From an uncultured Collinsella sp. (GTDB taxonomy: Bacteria; Actinomycetota; Coriobacteriia; Coriobacteriales; Coriobacteriaceae): a stretch of DNA of 35,472 nucleotides. Each line of letters begins with the position of its first letter. Positions within the stretch are counted from its first letter, which is position 1. Both the position numbers and the translations under genes were made by a program. Where the stretch lies: assembly GCA_947002045.1 (NCBI GenBank), contig CAMQJB010000021.1, positions 1-35,472 on the forward strand. Direction: 5' to 3'. The notes below the pieces were generated by a model, which did no database searches, had not been told where the DNA came from, and was given only the letters and a program-made list of their open reading frames with translations. Below are positions 24,062 to 31,896 of this stretch, one piece after another.

Positions 24062-25513
24062 TTACTCGACCGTATCGACCGTTGCAGCCACGTTGCCGTC
24101 TGCCATACGCACGCGGATGGCATCGCCGGGCTTAAAGCTCTTGGCGCTCGTAGCCACACCATCATCGCTGTACGCGATGGAATAGCCGCGGGCAAGTACC
24201 TTGAGCGGCGACAGGGCATCGAGCGAAGCCGCTGCACGGCCCAAGTCGGAAGCTGACTTGTTGAGCATTGTGCGCCCCTGATGCTCCAGACGGGAACTCG
24301 CAAGCGTGAGCGCATGGCGTTTGCCATCGAGCCCCGAGGTGCTTGCGATCAAGCGCTCGGGCAGACGCTCGAAGTTGGAGCGGAAGGCCCCAACCGAACG
24401 CGTTATGGCGCCCGACAGTCGATCGGCAGTCAGCGCAAGCTCAGACTCGCGACGCTCGACCATAAACGTTGGGTCGTTGAGGCACGGGCGGCATGCGGCC
24501 GCATCGAGCGCATCGCCCAAGCGAGCCGTATAGGTATCCCAGGCACGGCGACCGCGCTGATCGAGCATCTCCAGGTCGACCTGGGCCGACCCAATCATCG
24601 ATGCCATCGCGGCACCCAGACGCTGATGGCGCGCCTCGAGCACATCGGCCAACTCCGTCATAGCCGGCGCCACCGATTCTGCCGCGGCCGTGGGCGTGGA
24701 GGCCCGGCGGTCGCTCACCATGTCGCAGATCGAGGTATCGGGCTCATGGCCAATGCCGGTCACCACAGGCACGGGACTGGCCGCCACAGCGCGGGCAAGC
24801 TCCTCGTCGTTAAAGGTCATGAGGTCCTCGAAGGAGCCGCCGCCGCGCACCAGCAAGATGCAGTCGGGCGCCGGCGCAATGGAAGCGGCGCGGCGCAAGC
24901 CCTCAATGAGCTCTGCCGGCGCACCCTCACCTTGAACCTTGGCACCCACGCAAACGAGCTCGACGAGCGGGTTGCGACGGCGCAGCGTGCGCTTGACGTC
25001 GTCGATTACGGCACCCGAAAGCGAGGTGACGACCGCCACGCGGGAGCAGAACACCGGGATGCGGCGCTTGCGCGCTTCGTCCATCAGGCCCTCGCGGCGT
25101 AGCTTTTCGGCCAGTTGCGCCACTTGTTGACGCAGCAGACCCTCCCCCGCCAACGAAAATGAGCGGGCAACAAAGCTCATGCGACCCGTGGGCTTATAGA
25201 GATTGAAGCTGCCCTTAAAGCTCACCTGCATGCCATCGCGCAGATCGAAGGTGCGCTTGAGATAGGCGCCCTTCCAGATAATGCAGTCGACGGCGGCCGA
25301 GTCGTCCTTGATCTGGAAGTAGCAGTGACCGCTTCGGGCGTTAGGACCACGAAAACCTGTGACCTCGCCCAGAACGCTCAGCTGCGGAATGGCATCGAGC
25401 GCACCGGCGGCGATCTCCACTGCCTGGCTCACGCTGAGCTCCTTGCGCTCCTGATCGTCCGAACCGTCGAACTCGGCGGAAACGGCATTGCCGGTTAGAT
25501 TCCAGCCTGCCAC
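24062..25513 (-). CDS. xseA: Exodeoxyribonuclease VII large subunit
   Basis: A 483-residue ExoVII large subunit that degrades single-stranded DNA to oligonucleotides from either end. Order: N-terminal OB fold (LSVLGEVTGFRGPNARSGH, YFQIKDDSAAVDCIIWKG), catalytic domain with VVTSLSGAVIDDV, LLVRGGGSFEDLMTFNDE and VVTGIGHEPDTSICDMVSD, then a long coiled-coil region and a small C-terminal domain (ARGYSIAYSDDG). I choose the GTG at 25513 because AAAGGAGG lies four bases before it; the ATG at 25540 sits upstream of that site. xseB follows. Confidence 0.94.
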   Translation of the reverse strand: MAGWNLTGNAVSAEFDGSDDQERKELSVSQAVEIAAGALDAIPQLSVLGEVTGFRGPNARSGHCYFQIKDDSAAVDCIIWKGAYLKRTFDLRDGMQVSFKGSFNLYKPTGRMSFVARSFSLAGEGLLRQQVAQLAEKLRREGLMDEARKRRIPVFCSRVAVVTSLSGAVIDDVKRTLRRRNPLVELVCVGAKVQGEGAPAELIEGLRRAASIAPAPDCILLVRGGGSFEDLMTFNDEELARAVAASPVPVVTGIGHEPDTSICDMVSDRRASTPTAAAESVAPAMTELADVLEARHQRLGAAMASMIGSAQVDLEMLDQRGRRAWDTYTARLGDALDAAACRPCLNDPTFMVERRESELALTADRLSGAITRSVGAFRSNFERLPERLIASTSGLDGKRHALTLASSRLEHQGRTMLNKSASDLGRAAASLDALSPLKVLARGYSIAYSDDGVATSAKSFKPGDAIRVRMADGNVAATVDTVE

Positions 25514-25582
25514 GCAGCCTCCTTTCGTTATCGAGCACAAGGGCTTCGACCCTGCGCAGATTCAAGTCCAACACATAGTACA

Positions 25583-25612
25583 GCGCCGCGGGGACAAGAA
25601 TCTCCGCGGCGC
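25583..25612 (-). terminator. Hairpin between the metallopeptidase gene and xseA
   Basis: A perfect 9-bp G+C stem (25583-25591/25604-25612) 17 bases after the metallopeptidase stop. There is no U-tract; possibly a stability element. Confidence 0.4.
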
Positions 25613-25628
25613 CTGTCAAGCCAATTTG

Positions 25629-26333
25629 TTATCGGTTGGAGTTTCTGTTGTAGCGGGCCATCAGGTAGAGCAGCTGAATAATCGAGGTGAGCGCCGCCGC
25701 CACGTAGGTGAGCGCGGCTGCCGTCAGCACCTTCTTGGCACCGTTGACCTGCTTGGAACTCATGCCCGACTGCTCGATATACGCCACGGCGCGGCGACTG
25801 GCATCGATCTCGACAGGCAACGTAACGAGTTGGAACAGCACACTAAACGAGAAGAAGATCAATGCGAGGGTCGTGAGCCCGGCGATGTTCATAAACAGGC
25901 CCAAGAGCAACACGATGGTCCAGGTGTTCTGGGTAAAGTTGACGACCGGGACCAGGGCGGTGCGAACCTTCATCATGGCGTAACCGCTCTGACGCTGGGC
26001 GGCATGACCCGCCTCGTGGCAGGCCACTGCAACGCTTGCGACCGATCCGCCCGAACGGTTAGCGTCCGAGAGATACAGGTTGTTATCCTGCGGGTTGTAA
26101 TGGTCGGTGAGCTCACCGGCGACACCCTTGATACCCACGGCGTTACAGCCGTTGGCGTCGAGCATGCGGCGAGCGACCATGGCACCCGTATCGCCGTCCG
26201 AACGAACCTTGGACCAGGTTTTATACGTCGAGTTGATATAGCTCTGCGCGGCAAGACCGAGCACGGTACAGACAAGAACAACCAGCAGGTACAGCGGGTC
26301 GATGCCAAAGCCGTATCCATAGTAATAGGGCAT
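25629..26333 (-). CDS. Membrane zinc metallopeptidase (YugP-like, Zn_peptidase_2)
   Basis: 234 residues. A Tyr/Gly-rich N-terminus is followed by a transmembrane helix (about 13-30), then a segment ending in the zinc-binding HEAGH (residues 106-110), and three further hydrophobic helices in the C-terminal half (VLLLGLFMNIAGLTTLALIF, and the last near 210-225). This layout matches the YugP family of integral membrane zinc peptidases, whose substrates are not established. AAGGAA precedes the ATG by six bases. It sits between rnd and xseA on the same strand. Confidence 0.88.
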   Translation of the reverse strand: MPYYYGYGFGIDPLYLLVVLVCTVLGLAAQSYINSTYKTWSKVRSDGDTGAMVARRMLDANGCNAVGIKGVAGELTDHYNPQDNNLYLSDANRSGGSVASVAVACHEAGHAAQRQSGYAMMKVRTALVPVVNFTQNTWTIVLLLGLFMNIAGLTTLALIFFSFSVLFQLVTLPVEIDASRRAVAYIEQSGMSSKQVNGAKKVLTAAALTYVAAALTSIIQLLYLMARYNRNSNR

Positions 26334-26397
26334 GCGAATTCCTTCGAATCGAGTTACACGTTGGAGGCATTTTACCCACTCAGCCGACTAGGCTTCC

Positions 26398-27531
26398 TTA
26401 CAGCAATTCAATTTTGCCATCTTTGACCGTCAGCCCCATATTGCCCGAGAGTAAATCGTCCAGGCGCGAACCCACAAGCTCAAAACGCCAGCCTTCGCGC
26501 AGGGGACTTTGCTCGGGATGCTCAATGTAGTCGGCCAGGTCATCGCGCGAGGCGATGACCGAGGTCGCCACGCCCGAGCGCTCGGCGACCAGGCGGATGA
26601 GCGCATACATCAGGTCCGTCACACTCTCCAACTCCGGCGAAATCTGACGGTGCCCGCGCACCATGAGCGGCAGGCGATCGTGTGGGCAGCTCGCACCGCG
26701 CTTAATGGCCATGAGCGCGCCGTCCACGTCGCGCTCCCCCAGCTGGTCGGTACCGCGAATGCTGCGGAACTCCTCAACACGAACGGGATTACGTTTAACC
26801 AGGGCCAGCAGCGTATCGTCGGACATGACCCACTTGCGCGGGATGTTGCGGCGCTCGGCGCGGTCCTCGCGCCAAGCGGCAAGCTCGCGCGCGATACCCA
26901 GCTGATGGCGGCTACACGAGTTGATGCGCTTGACCTTGCGGAATGCCTCATGGCGGTCGGCGCGGTAGTGCGACTCGTCGGCCAGCGGACGCAACTCGTC
27001 GAGCACCCAGTCCACCCGGCCCAGCTCGCGCAGGCGACTCATCATCTCGGTATAGGCGACAATCAGGTACTTGACGTCATCGATCGCGTACTCGACCTGC
27101 TTATCAGTCAGCGGGCGGCGCGACCAGTCGGTCAGCGACTCGGTCTTGGGCAATGAGACGCCGCAAAACGTCTGCACGAGCGCGCCGTAGGAAATCTGCT
27201 GGCGCTCGCCCAAAAAGGCGGCGGCCACCTGCGTGTCAAAAATGGGGCGCGGCAGCACGCCCACGGTGTGGAGCATGACCTCCATATCCTGCGAGCAGGC
27301 GTGGAAGACCTTGGTTACGCTCTCGTCGGCCATAAGCTCGGCCAGCGGCGACAGGTCGTCGATCACCAGAGGATCGACCGCGACACTCTCGGCAGGGGTG
27401 GCAATCTGAACCAGGCACAGACGCGGATGGAACGTGCGCTCGCGCAAAAACTCGGTATCGACGGCAATCGCGTCGAACTCGCGAGCGCGCTGGCAAAAGT
27501 CGAGCAGAGCCTGATGTGTGGAAATGTACAT
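26398..27531 (-). CDS. rnd: Ribonuclease D
   Basis: A 377-residue DEDDy 3'-5' exoribonuclease acting on tRNA 3' ends and other structured RNAs. Exo I motif DTEFLRERTF, Exo II region FHACSQDMEVM, Exo III YAIDDVKYLI. The HRDC-like region follows (AWREDRAERRNIPRKWVMSDDTLLALVKRNP) and a second helical repeat lies nearer the C-terminus, as in bacterial RNase D (usual length about 375). The start MYISTHQ at 27531 fits the family better than ATG 27567; the ribosome site is poor (GGGTTG). Confidence 0.92.
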   Translation of the reverse strand: MYISTHQALLDFCQRAREFDAIAVDTEFLRERTFHPRLCLVQIATPAESVAVDPLVIDDLSPLAELMADESVTKVFHACSQDMEVMLHTVGVLPRPIFDTQVAAAFLGERQQISYGALVQTFCGVSLPKTESLTDWSRRPLTDKQVEYAIDDVKYLIVAYTEMMSRLRELGRVDWVLDELRPLADESHYRADRHEAFRKVKRINSCSRHQLGIARELAAWREDRAERRNIPRKWVMSDDTLLALVKRNPVRVEEFRSIRGTDQLGERDVDGALMAIKRGASCPHDRLPLMVRGHRQISPELESVTDLMYALIRLVAERSGVATSVIASRDDLADYIEHPEQSPLREGWRFELVGSRLDDLLSGNMGLTVKDGKIELL

Positions 27532-27629
27532 ATCAACCCATCGAATAAGGTTAGGCCCGAAAAACACGGGTAGGATATCGGCATTGCCTTACAACTATAC
27601 TCGGTTAGTCACAGAACGGGAACGTAAGT

Positions 27630-28547
27630 ATGCGCTGCCTTATCATCCACAACCCGGCATCGGGCCCCAGCTCAGATGAAATCTACGCGTTCACGCACGC
27701 CCTCGCGCAGGGCGGCGACGAGGTCGTGATGCGCTTTATCGGCGATGGCATGGAACCCGAGGACGCCGTGGCAGACGTGCGCGAGTTTGATCGCGTGGTC
27801 GTTTCGGGCGGCGACGGCACCGTCTCCAACGTGCTCGACCAAATGCGCGGGTGCGGTGTCCCCACGCTCGTCTTCCCCTCCGGCACGGCCTGCCTGTTCT
27901 TTAACAACATCGGTAATGCCCCCGAGGCAGCGGCGCTTGCCAAGGCTTGCCGCGCCGGTCGCACGGTCAAAGTGGACATGGGCGAGCTCTTTTGGCTCGA
28001 CGAGAACGGCAACGAGAAGCGCCACGGCTTTATCATCATCGCCGGCTCGGGCTTCGACGCCGAGATCATGATGAAGGCCGCCCCCGCCAAAAACGACATT
28101 GGCGAGATCGCCTACTTCCTCTCCGCGCTCGCCACGCCCAACCCCACGGTGGCGCACTTTACCATTGAGCACGACGGCATTGTCGAGGAGCTCGACGGCA
28201 TCTGCTGCATGGCAGGCAATACCTCGGTCATCCAAAACGACATCAACCTGTTTCCCAACTGCCGCATGGACGACGGCATGGTCGACATCGTCGTTATTGA
28301 GCCCGTGCGCACGATGCAGCTGCTCCCCACGGTAATTACCGCCGCGCTCGACCCCGCTGGCAAAGTGCTCGGCCGTCCGCAGTTTAAGATCATCCAGACC
28401 AAGGAAGCCAAGATCACCTGCACGCCATCGCTGGGTATACAGTTCGATGGAGAGATCATCTCCAGCAACTCCGGCGTCTTTGGCGCTCGCGCGCTGCCGC
28501 AATGTCTCGACCTCATCGTCGACGATTTTTCACCGCTCGGAAAATAG
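27630..28547 (+). CDS. Diacylglycerol/lipid kinase family protein (DagK_cat)
   Basis: A 305-residue soluble lipid kinase-like protein. HNPASG (7-12) and VVSGGDGTVSNVL (about 57-69) form the nucleotide-binding site; FPSGTACLFFNNIG corresponds to the GTxNdfA segment of the family, with Cys/Phe in place of the usual Asn. The C-terminal beta-sandwich (AGSGFDAEIM ... QFDGEI) is present. Likely substrates are diacylglycerol or undecaprenol-type lipids; not resolvable here. It is divergent from rnd, and a tiny membrane protein gene follows 9 bases later. Confidence 0.85.
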   Translation: MRCLIIHNPASGPSSDEIYAFTHALAQGGDEVVMRFIGDGMEPEDAVADVREFDRVVVSGGDGTVSNVLDQMRGCGVPTLVFPSGTACLFFNNIGNAPEAAALAKACRAGRTVKVDMGELFWLDENGNEKRHGFIIIAGSGFDAEIMMKAAPAKNDIGEIAYFLSALATPNPTVAHFTIEHDGIVEELDGICCMAGNTSVIQNDINLFPNCRMDDGMVDIVVIEPVRTMQLLPTVITAALDPAGKVLGRPQFKIIQTKEAKITCTPSLGIQFDGEIISSNSGVFGARALPQCLDLIVDDFSPLGK

Positions 28548-28556
28548 GAGGACCCC

Positions 28557-28649
28557 ATGAACGACAATCCCCTGATTGGCTTTATCGTCATCGTCTTGGC
28601 CATGCTCGTTGGTTACGCCATCAATGTGATCCACCGCCGAAAGAAGTAA
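28557..28649 (+). CDS. 30-residue single-pass membrane protein
   Basis: Starts MNDNPLIGFIVIVLAMLVGY and ends in the basic HRRKK. One transmembrane helix (about 6-25) with a positive C-terminus predicts N-out/C-in topology. A perfect AGGAGG lies six bases before the ATG, stronger than most in the window, and the gene starts 9 bases after the lipid kinase stop, then a strong terminator follows. These features support a real small gene, perhaps tethering or modulating the lipid kinase (inference). No family recognised. Confidence 0.7.
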   Translation: MNDNPLIGFIVIVLAMLVGYAINVIHRRKK

Positions 28650-28682
28650 ATCCACATTGGTATGATATTCATCCAGTTATCG

Positions 28683-28732
28683 ACTCTCCCGTTGTTTATG
28701 CAAATCCTAAACAGCGGGAGAGTTTTCTTTTT
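28683..28732 (+). terminator. Intrinsic terminator after the small membrane protein
   Basis: A 16-bp stem with one G-U pair (28683-28698/28708-28723) and a TTTCTTTTT tail. Confidence 0.88.
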
Positions 28733-28957
28733 GAGCATTGTCTGGCGCTTTATTCAGCTACAGTAAATGCAGGGTGCCTTTATTTAACTAAAGCAATAAA
28801 ATGAGTATTATTATCCGCTCATCGTATATTTCTTCACGCTCATCGAGTAAAAGCTGTTGTCGAATGAATACTCTTTACACTTCCTTTAGGCTAGTAGATG
28901 TATTTATTAGCTGAAACTCCGTACGGTTTCGCGGGGTTTCAACAGTTGGGAGGGATC
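28733..28957 (+). promoter_or_regulatory. A+T-rich leader region of the C69 dipeptidase gene with 5' hairpin
   Basis: No gene visible. TTTACA at 28874-28879 is a possible -35 box with no clear -10 at the right distance. A 10-bp hairpin with one G-T pair (28912-28921/28932-28941) ends a few bases before the GGGAGGG ribosome site, so it could affect translation initiation or mRNA stability. Confidence 0.4.
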
Positions 28958-30757
28958 ATGAGGTTTACTCATCCTGTCAACACGCTCAAGAAGCTCGGCT
29001 GCGGCCTTGCATTTGGAGCAGCGGCCATTATGGCCATGCCGACTTCGGCGCTCGCTTGCACCCAGATCTACATGGGCAGCCAGCTCACGGCAGACGGCAA
29101 CACGTACTACGGACGCTCCGAGGACTTCGGCCCGCGCTACATCAAGCACTTTGGCATCGAGCCCGCACACAAGGACGGCAGCAAGTACACCTCGGTCGAG
29201 TCCGGCTTTGAGTACAAGTCCAAGGGCGCAACCTACCGCTACACCTTCGTTCGCGACAACCCCTCTCAGTGGGAAGATCGTTACGACGCATATTCCGAGG
29301 CTGGCATCAACGAAAAGGGCGTTTCCTGCTCTGCCACGCTGAGCACCTCCTATAACGAGAAGGCAGAGGAAGCCGACCCCGTCACCGAGGAGACCGGCAT
29401 CGGCGAGTACAACTACGCCAGCGTCATTCTGGGCGAGAGCGCCACGGCCCGCGAGGGTGTCGAGCTCCTCGGCAGCCTGATTGACGAGCAGGGCGTCTGC
29501 TCCAGCGACCAGATCATCATTGCCGACAACAACGAGACCTGGTTGTTTGCAGCGCTTTCCGGCCACCAGTGGATCGCTATGAGGCTCACCGACGATATTG
29601 CCTCACTCAACCCCAACATCGGCAACCTCACCTATGACGTCGACCTCGACGACACCGAGAACTGCCTCCACTCCGAGGGCATCGAGTCCATGCCTAAGGA
29701 GAAGGGCTTTGCCGAGTACACCGACGGCAAGTTCGACGTCGCCAAGACCTACGGCGAGGAGATTAGCGAGGCCGGTATGCACCAGTGGTCGCGCTATGTC
29801 CAGGGCCGCGATTACTTCATGGCTCCGCTTGCTGAGGGCACCGACTATGAGATCGTCAAGGACGAGCGCGAAGACGCTCGTGCGACGACCGGCGCCCTGG
29901 TCCACGAGATGCAGCCGCTGTTCTTCCAGCCCGGCAAGTCCGACTGGAACACCTTTGAGATGATTCGTTCCTTCGCCGCTCGCGGCGAGAATGTCGCCGG
30001 CCTCAACGCCAACACCGACGGCGCCTATGCCATCGGCTCCAACCGCAACACCGAGATCCACACCTTCCAGATCCGTCACGGCATGGACCCCGAAATCGCG
30101 ACCATCCAGTGGGAGATGCTCTCCAACGCCGAGTTCTCCGTCGCTATCCCCCTCTATTCCGCACTGCTCACCGAGGTCAGCCCCTACTTCAGCGATCAGG
30201 ATGTCTCCTTCGATCACTGTGAAGAGGAAGACGTCGTGAACAACGAGGAGCCCAAGAACTCCATCAACTACGTCCTCATGGACATCAACACGCTCGCCTA
30301 TGAGAACCGCGACAGCTGCGCCACCGGCGTCCGCGCCTATCTCGACGCCCTGCAGAAGGAGCTCATTGAGCAGAACCTGACCGTCGACGAGGCCATGCAG
30401 GCCGCCAAGGACACCGAGGCCCGCACCGCCCTGGCCAACAAGGCCGGCAAGGCAGCGACCAAGAACACCTACGTCAAGTGCAAGGCCATGCTCGAGGAGA
30501 TGCGCGACTACCTCAAGGAGGGCGACTTCTCCGAGGAGTTCGTCCCGAGTGACTACGATGCCGACAACGACTGCCTAGTCGAGTCCATCACCTACGCCGA
30601 CGAGGCCCTCTCCGATGAGGACGTTGCCGAGCCCGAGGTTGAGGAAGAGGCGACCGAGGAGAAGTCCGAGGGCAACAACATGGCCGCCATGGCCGTTGGC
30701 GCCGTCGTCATCATCGGTGTCTGCGGCTTCGTGCTCTATCGCCGCAAGAAGGCCTAA
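28958..30757 (+). CDS. Secreted, membrane-anchored C69 family dipeptidase
   Basis: 599 residues. A signal peptide (basic MRFTHPVNTLKK, hydrophobic 13-27) ends at ALA33, and the next residue is Cys34 in ACTQIYMG, the expected N-terminal nucleophile of peptidase family C69. Signal peptidase I cleavage would itself expose the catalytic residue. The Ntn core follows (YYGRSEDFGPRYIKHF, ISCSATLS-like and WLFAALSGHQW segments). The C-terminus has a Glu-rich acidic linker, a transmembrane helix (AMAVGAVVIIGVCGFVLY) and RRKKA. No LPXTG motif, so anchoring is by the helix. The predicted enzyme faces outside and would hydrolyse dipeptides for uptake. GGGAGGG precedes ATG 28958. Confidence 0.9.
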   Translation: MRFTHPVNTLKKLGCGLAFGAAAIMAMPTSALACTQIYMGSQLTADGNTYYGRSEDFGPRYIKHFGIEPAHKDGSKYTSVESGFEYKSKGATYRYTFVRDNPSQWEDRYDAYSEAGINEKGVSCSATLSTSYNEKAEEADPVTEETGIGEYNYASVILGESATAREGVELLGSLIDEQGVCSSDQIIIADNNETWLFAALSGHQWIAMRLTDDIASLNPNIGNLTYDVDLDDTENCLHSEGIESMPKEKGFAEYTDGKFDVAKTYGEEISEAGMHQWSRYVQGRDYFMAPLAEGTDYEIVKDEREDARATTGALVHEMQPLFFQPGKSDWNTFEMIRSFAARGENVAGLNANTDGAYAIGSNRNTEIHTFQIRHGMDPEIATIQWEMLSNAEFSVAIPLYSALLTEVSPYFSDQDVSFDHCEEEDVVNNEEPKNSINYVLMDINTLAYENRDSCATGVRAYLDALQKELIEQNLTVDEAMQAAKDTEARTALANKAGKAATKNTYVKCKAMLEEMRDYLKEGDFSEEFVPSDYDADNDCLVESITYADEALSDEDVAEPEVEEEATEEKSEGNNMAAMAVGAVVIIGVCGFVLYRRKKA

Positions 30758-30777
30758 GACCCTCGCGTTCCAAGAGA

Positions 30778-30867
30778 CGGGCGGGGTCGCATGAGTCATC
30801 CCGCCCGCTCAGCCTGCCCTTTTGACCGGCAGGAAACGCCGCCGAAATCTTTTCAAAAAAAGATTTC
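30778..30867 (+). terminator. Hairpins between the dipeptidase gene and the Trp leader
   Basis: Three hairpins in series: 30778-30785/30800-30807 (8 bp, G+C), 30813-30818/30828-30833 (6 bp, CTTTTG in the loop) and an A+T stem 30844-30853/30858-30867 (10 bp). The first is the best candidate for ending the dipeptidase transcript, though no U-run follows directly. Confidence 0.5.
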
Positions 30868-30888
30868 CCCGCACACACTTCGCTGTGC

Positions 30889-30894
30889 TATAGT
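30889..30894 (+). promoter_or_regulatory. Possible -10 box of the Trp-leader transcript
   Basis: TATAGT lies 58 bases before the leader peptide start. The -35 region is not recognisable. A start near 30901 would give a leader of about 50 bases before the leader ORF. Confidence 0.4.
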
Positions 30895-30952
30895 GCAGCG
30901 CAACAGCAACGAGGTGCAACCGCGCCAAGGCATCACGAAAGGAGCCACCAAG

Positions 30953-31021
30953 ATGATGAACACAATGAAGTCCCTCAACAACTGGTGGTGGCGTGATGCG
31001 AATACGATCGGTCGACAGTGA
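30953..31021 (+). CDS. Tryptophan leader peptide (attenuator), three consecutive Trp codons
   Basis: A 22-residue reading frame, MMNTMKSLNNWWWRDANTIG plus two residues, with AAAGGAG eight bases upstream. Trp codons 11-13 (30983-30991) are in a row, as in classical trp operon leader peptides. A strong terminator begins 37 bases after the stop codon. The next gene is an ECF transporter substrate-binding component. Ribosome stalling at the Trp codons under tryptophan shortage would be expected to favour read-through. The frame is too short for standard gene calling. Confidence 0.88.
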   Translation: MMNTMKSLNNWWWRDANTIGRQ

Positions 31022-31120
31022 GTCCCTCACGCCTGTTTTTGCGCTCTAGGTGATTGGAAGGCCTCCGGTTTCGACCGGGGGCCTTTTTCTATCTCGAGCC
31101 CGATCGCATTCGCATCACGC
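30991..31120 (+). repeat. Long-range inverted repeat enclosing the Trp attenuator (E4)
   Basis: Bases 30991-31011, beginning at the last Trp codon, are complementary to 31100-31120 with a single mismatch in 21. The pair encloses the stop codon and the attenuator terminator. The same outer-arm plus inner-terminator layout is seen at 11963, 14363, 14539 and 18181. The outer pairing can form only in read-through transcripts. Confidence 0.75.
31058..31088 (+). terminator. Attenuator terminator of the ECF transporter operon
   Basis: An 11-bp stem with one G-T pair (31058-31068 with 31075-31085), loop TTTCGA, and a run of five T (31084-31088). Leader bases 31009-31015 (CGGTCGA) are complementary to 31071-31077, the loop and first bases of the 3' arm, a candidate antiterminator that a ribosome at the stop codon would cover but one stalled at the Trp codons would leave free. 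A third pairing, 30990-30996 with 31027-31033, is also possible. Confidence 0.8.
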
Positions 31121-31166
31121 GCCTCCGTTTTTCTCTTGCACTCCCCTTTTTGAAAGGACTTTTACC

Positions 31167-31742
31167 ATGTCTCAGAACACCACCGCCACAGCCCAGCCCC
31201 GCACCGTCCAGACCGCCGACCGCGGCAAACTCGATATCCACGCCCTTGTCCTGCTCGCCATTCTGCTTGCCGCAGGCTTCATCCTCAACTTCACCGTCGG
31301 CAAGGCAATCTCGGGCATCTCGGGCGGTATGATCAGTCCCGAGTTCATCATCTCGGCCTTCTGCCTCACCATCCTGGTCGTTCGTCCCAACATTGGCCAA
31401 GCGCTCGTCATTGGCCTCATCTCAGCGGCCGTGATCCAGATCACCACCACCTCGCCGTTTGTCGATTTTGCCGCCGAGGGTATCGCCGCCATGCTCATGG
31501 CCGTCATTGTCAACGCCGCCGCCAAGGACGGCCAGGTTAAGCCCGTCGTCGCCATCGTCGCAACATTCGTGACCACCTTTGTCTCCGGCGTTATCTTCAT
31601 GGTCATCAAGATGGCCATGCTCGGCGTGGTGGGCGAGCTCGCCGCAGCCATGCTGCCCGTCGTCGCCATGACCGCCGTGTTTAACGCCATTCTGGTCGGC
31701 GCCCTCTACATGCCCATCCAGAAGGCCCTTAAGCTCAACTAA
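31167..31742 (+). CDS. ECF transporter S component, predicted tryptophan-specific (TrpP-like)
   Basis: A 191-residue membrane protein. After a polar N-terminus (about 22 residues) there are five or six hydrophobic helices, with GGMISPEFIISAF near residue 53 and a small-residue-rich IAAMLMAVIVNAAAKDG turn. Size and fold fit S components of energy-coupling factor importers, which bind the substrate in the membrane. The Trp-rich leader peptide and terminator upstream, and A and T components downstream, make tryptophan (or a precursor) the likely ligand. GAAAGGA lies nine bases before ATG 31167; the longer frame from 31050 runs through the attenuator and is rejected. Confidence 0.82.
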   Translation: MSQNTTATAQPRTVQTADRGKLDIHALVLLAILLAAGFILNFTVGKAISGISGGMISPEFIISAFCLTILVVRPNIGQALVIGLISAAVIQITTTSPFVDFAAEGIAAMLMAVIVNAAAKDGQVKPVVAIVATFVTTFVSGVIFMVIKMAMLGVVGELAAAMLPVVAMTAVFNAILVGALYMPIQKALKLN

Positions 31743-31748
31743 CCTGTT

Positions 31749-31849
31749 CGGCTTTGCGAGCCACCCCATCTTGGCGTTCATTCGTCGCTCGCGTACCCAA
31801 GTACGCTTCGTTCCTCTTTCGCGCCAACCTGGGGCACCTCGTAAAGCCG
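31749..31849. repeat. Intergenic imperfect palindrome in the ECF operon (REP-like)
   Basis: 28-base arms, 31749-31776 and 31822-31849, match as inverted copies at 22 of 28 positions. At the centre is GCGTAC-CCAA-GTACGC (31791-31806). No U-run, so it is not a terminator. It resembles a dispersed palindromic repeat and sits between the S and A genes, where it could set a processing or stability boundary. Confidence 0.6.
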
Positions 31850-31896
31850 TCTCCGTGCTTCACCGCCAAAGACTGTCCCAAACAACAAGCTCTTGA

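Noticed and set aside
29045..29060. Lipoprotein signal (lipobox) at SALAC of the C69 dipeptidase
   Set aside because: Position -3 is Ala rather than Leu-type, and the family uses this cysteine as its catalytic N-terminal residue.
31050..31166. 39-residue N-terminal extension of the ECF S component
   Set aside because: It would run through the attenuator terminator; a proper ribosome site precedes the ATG at 31167.
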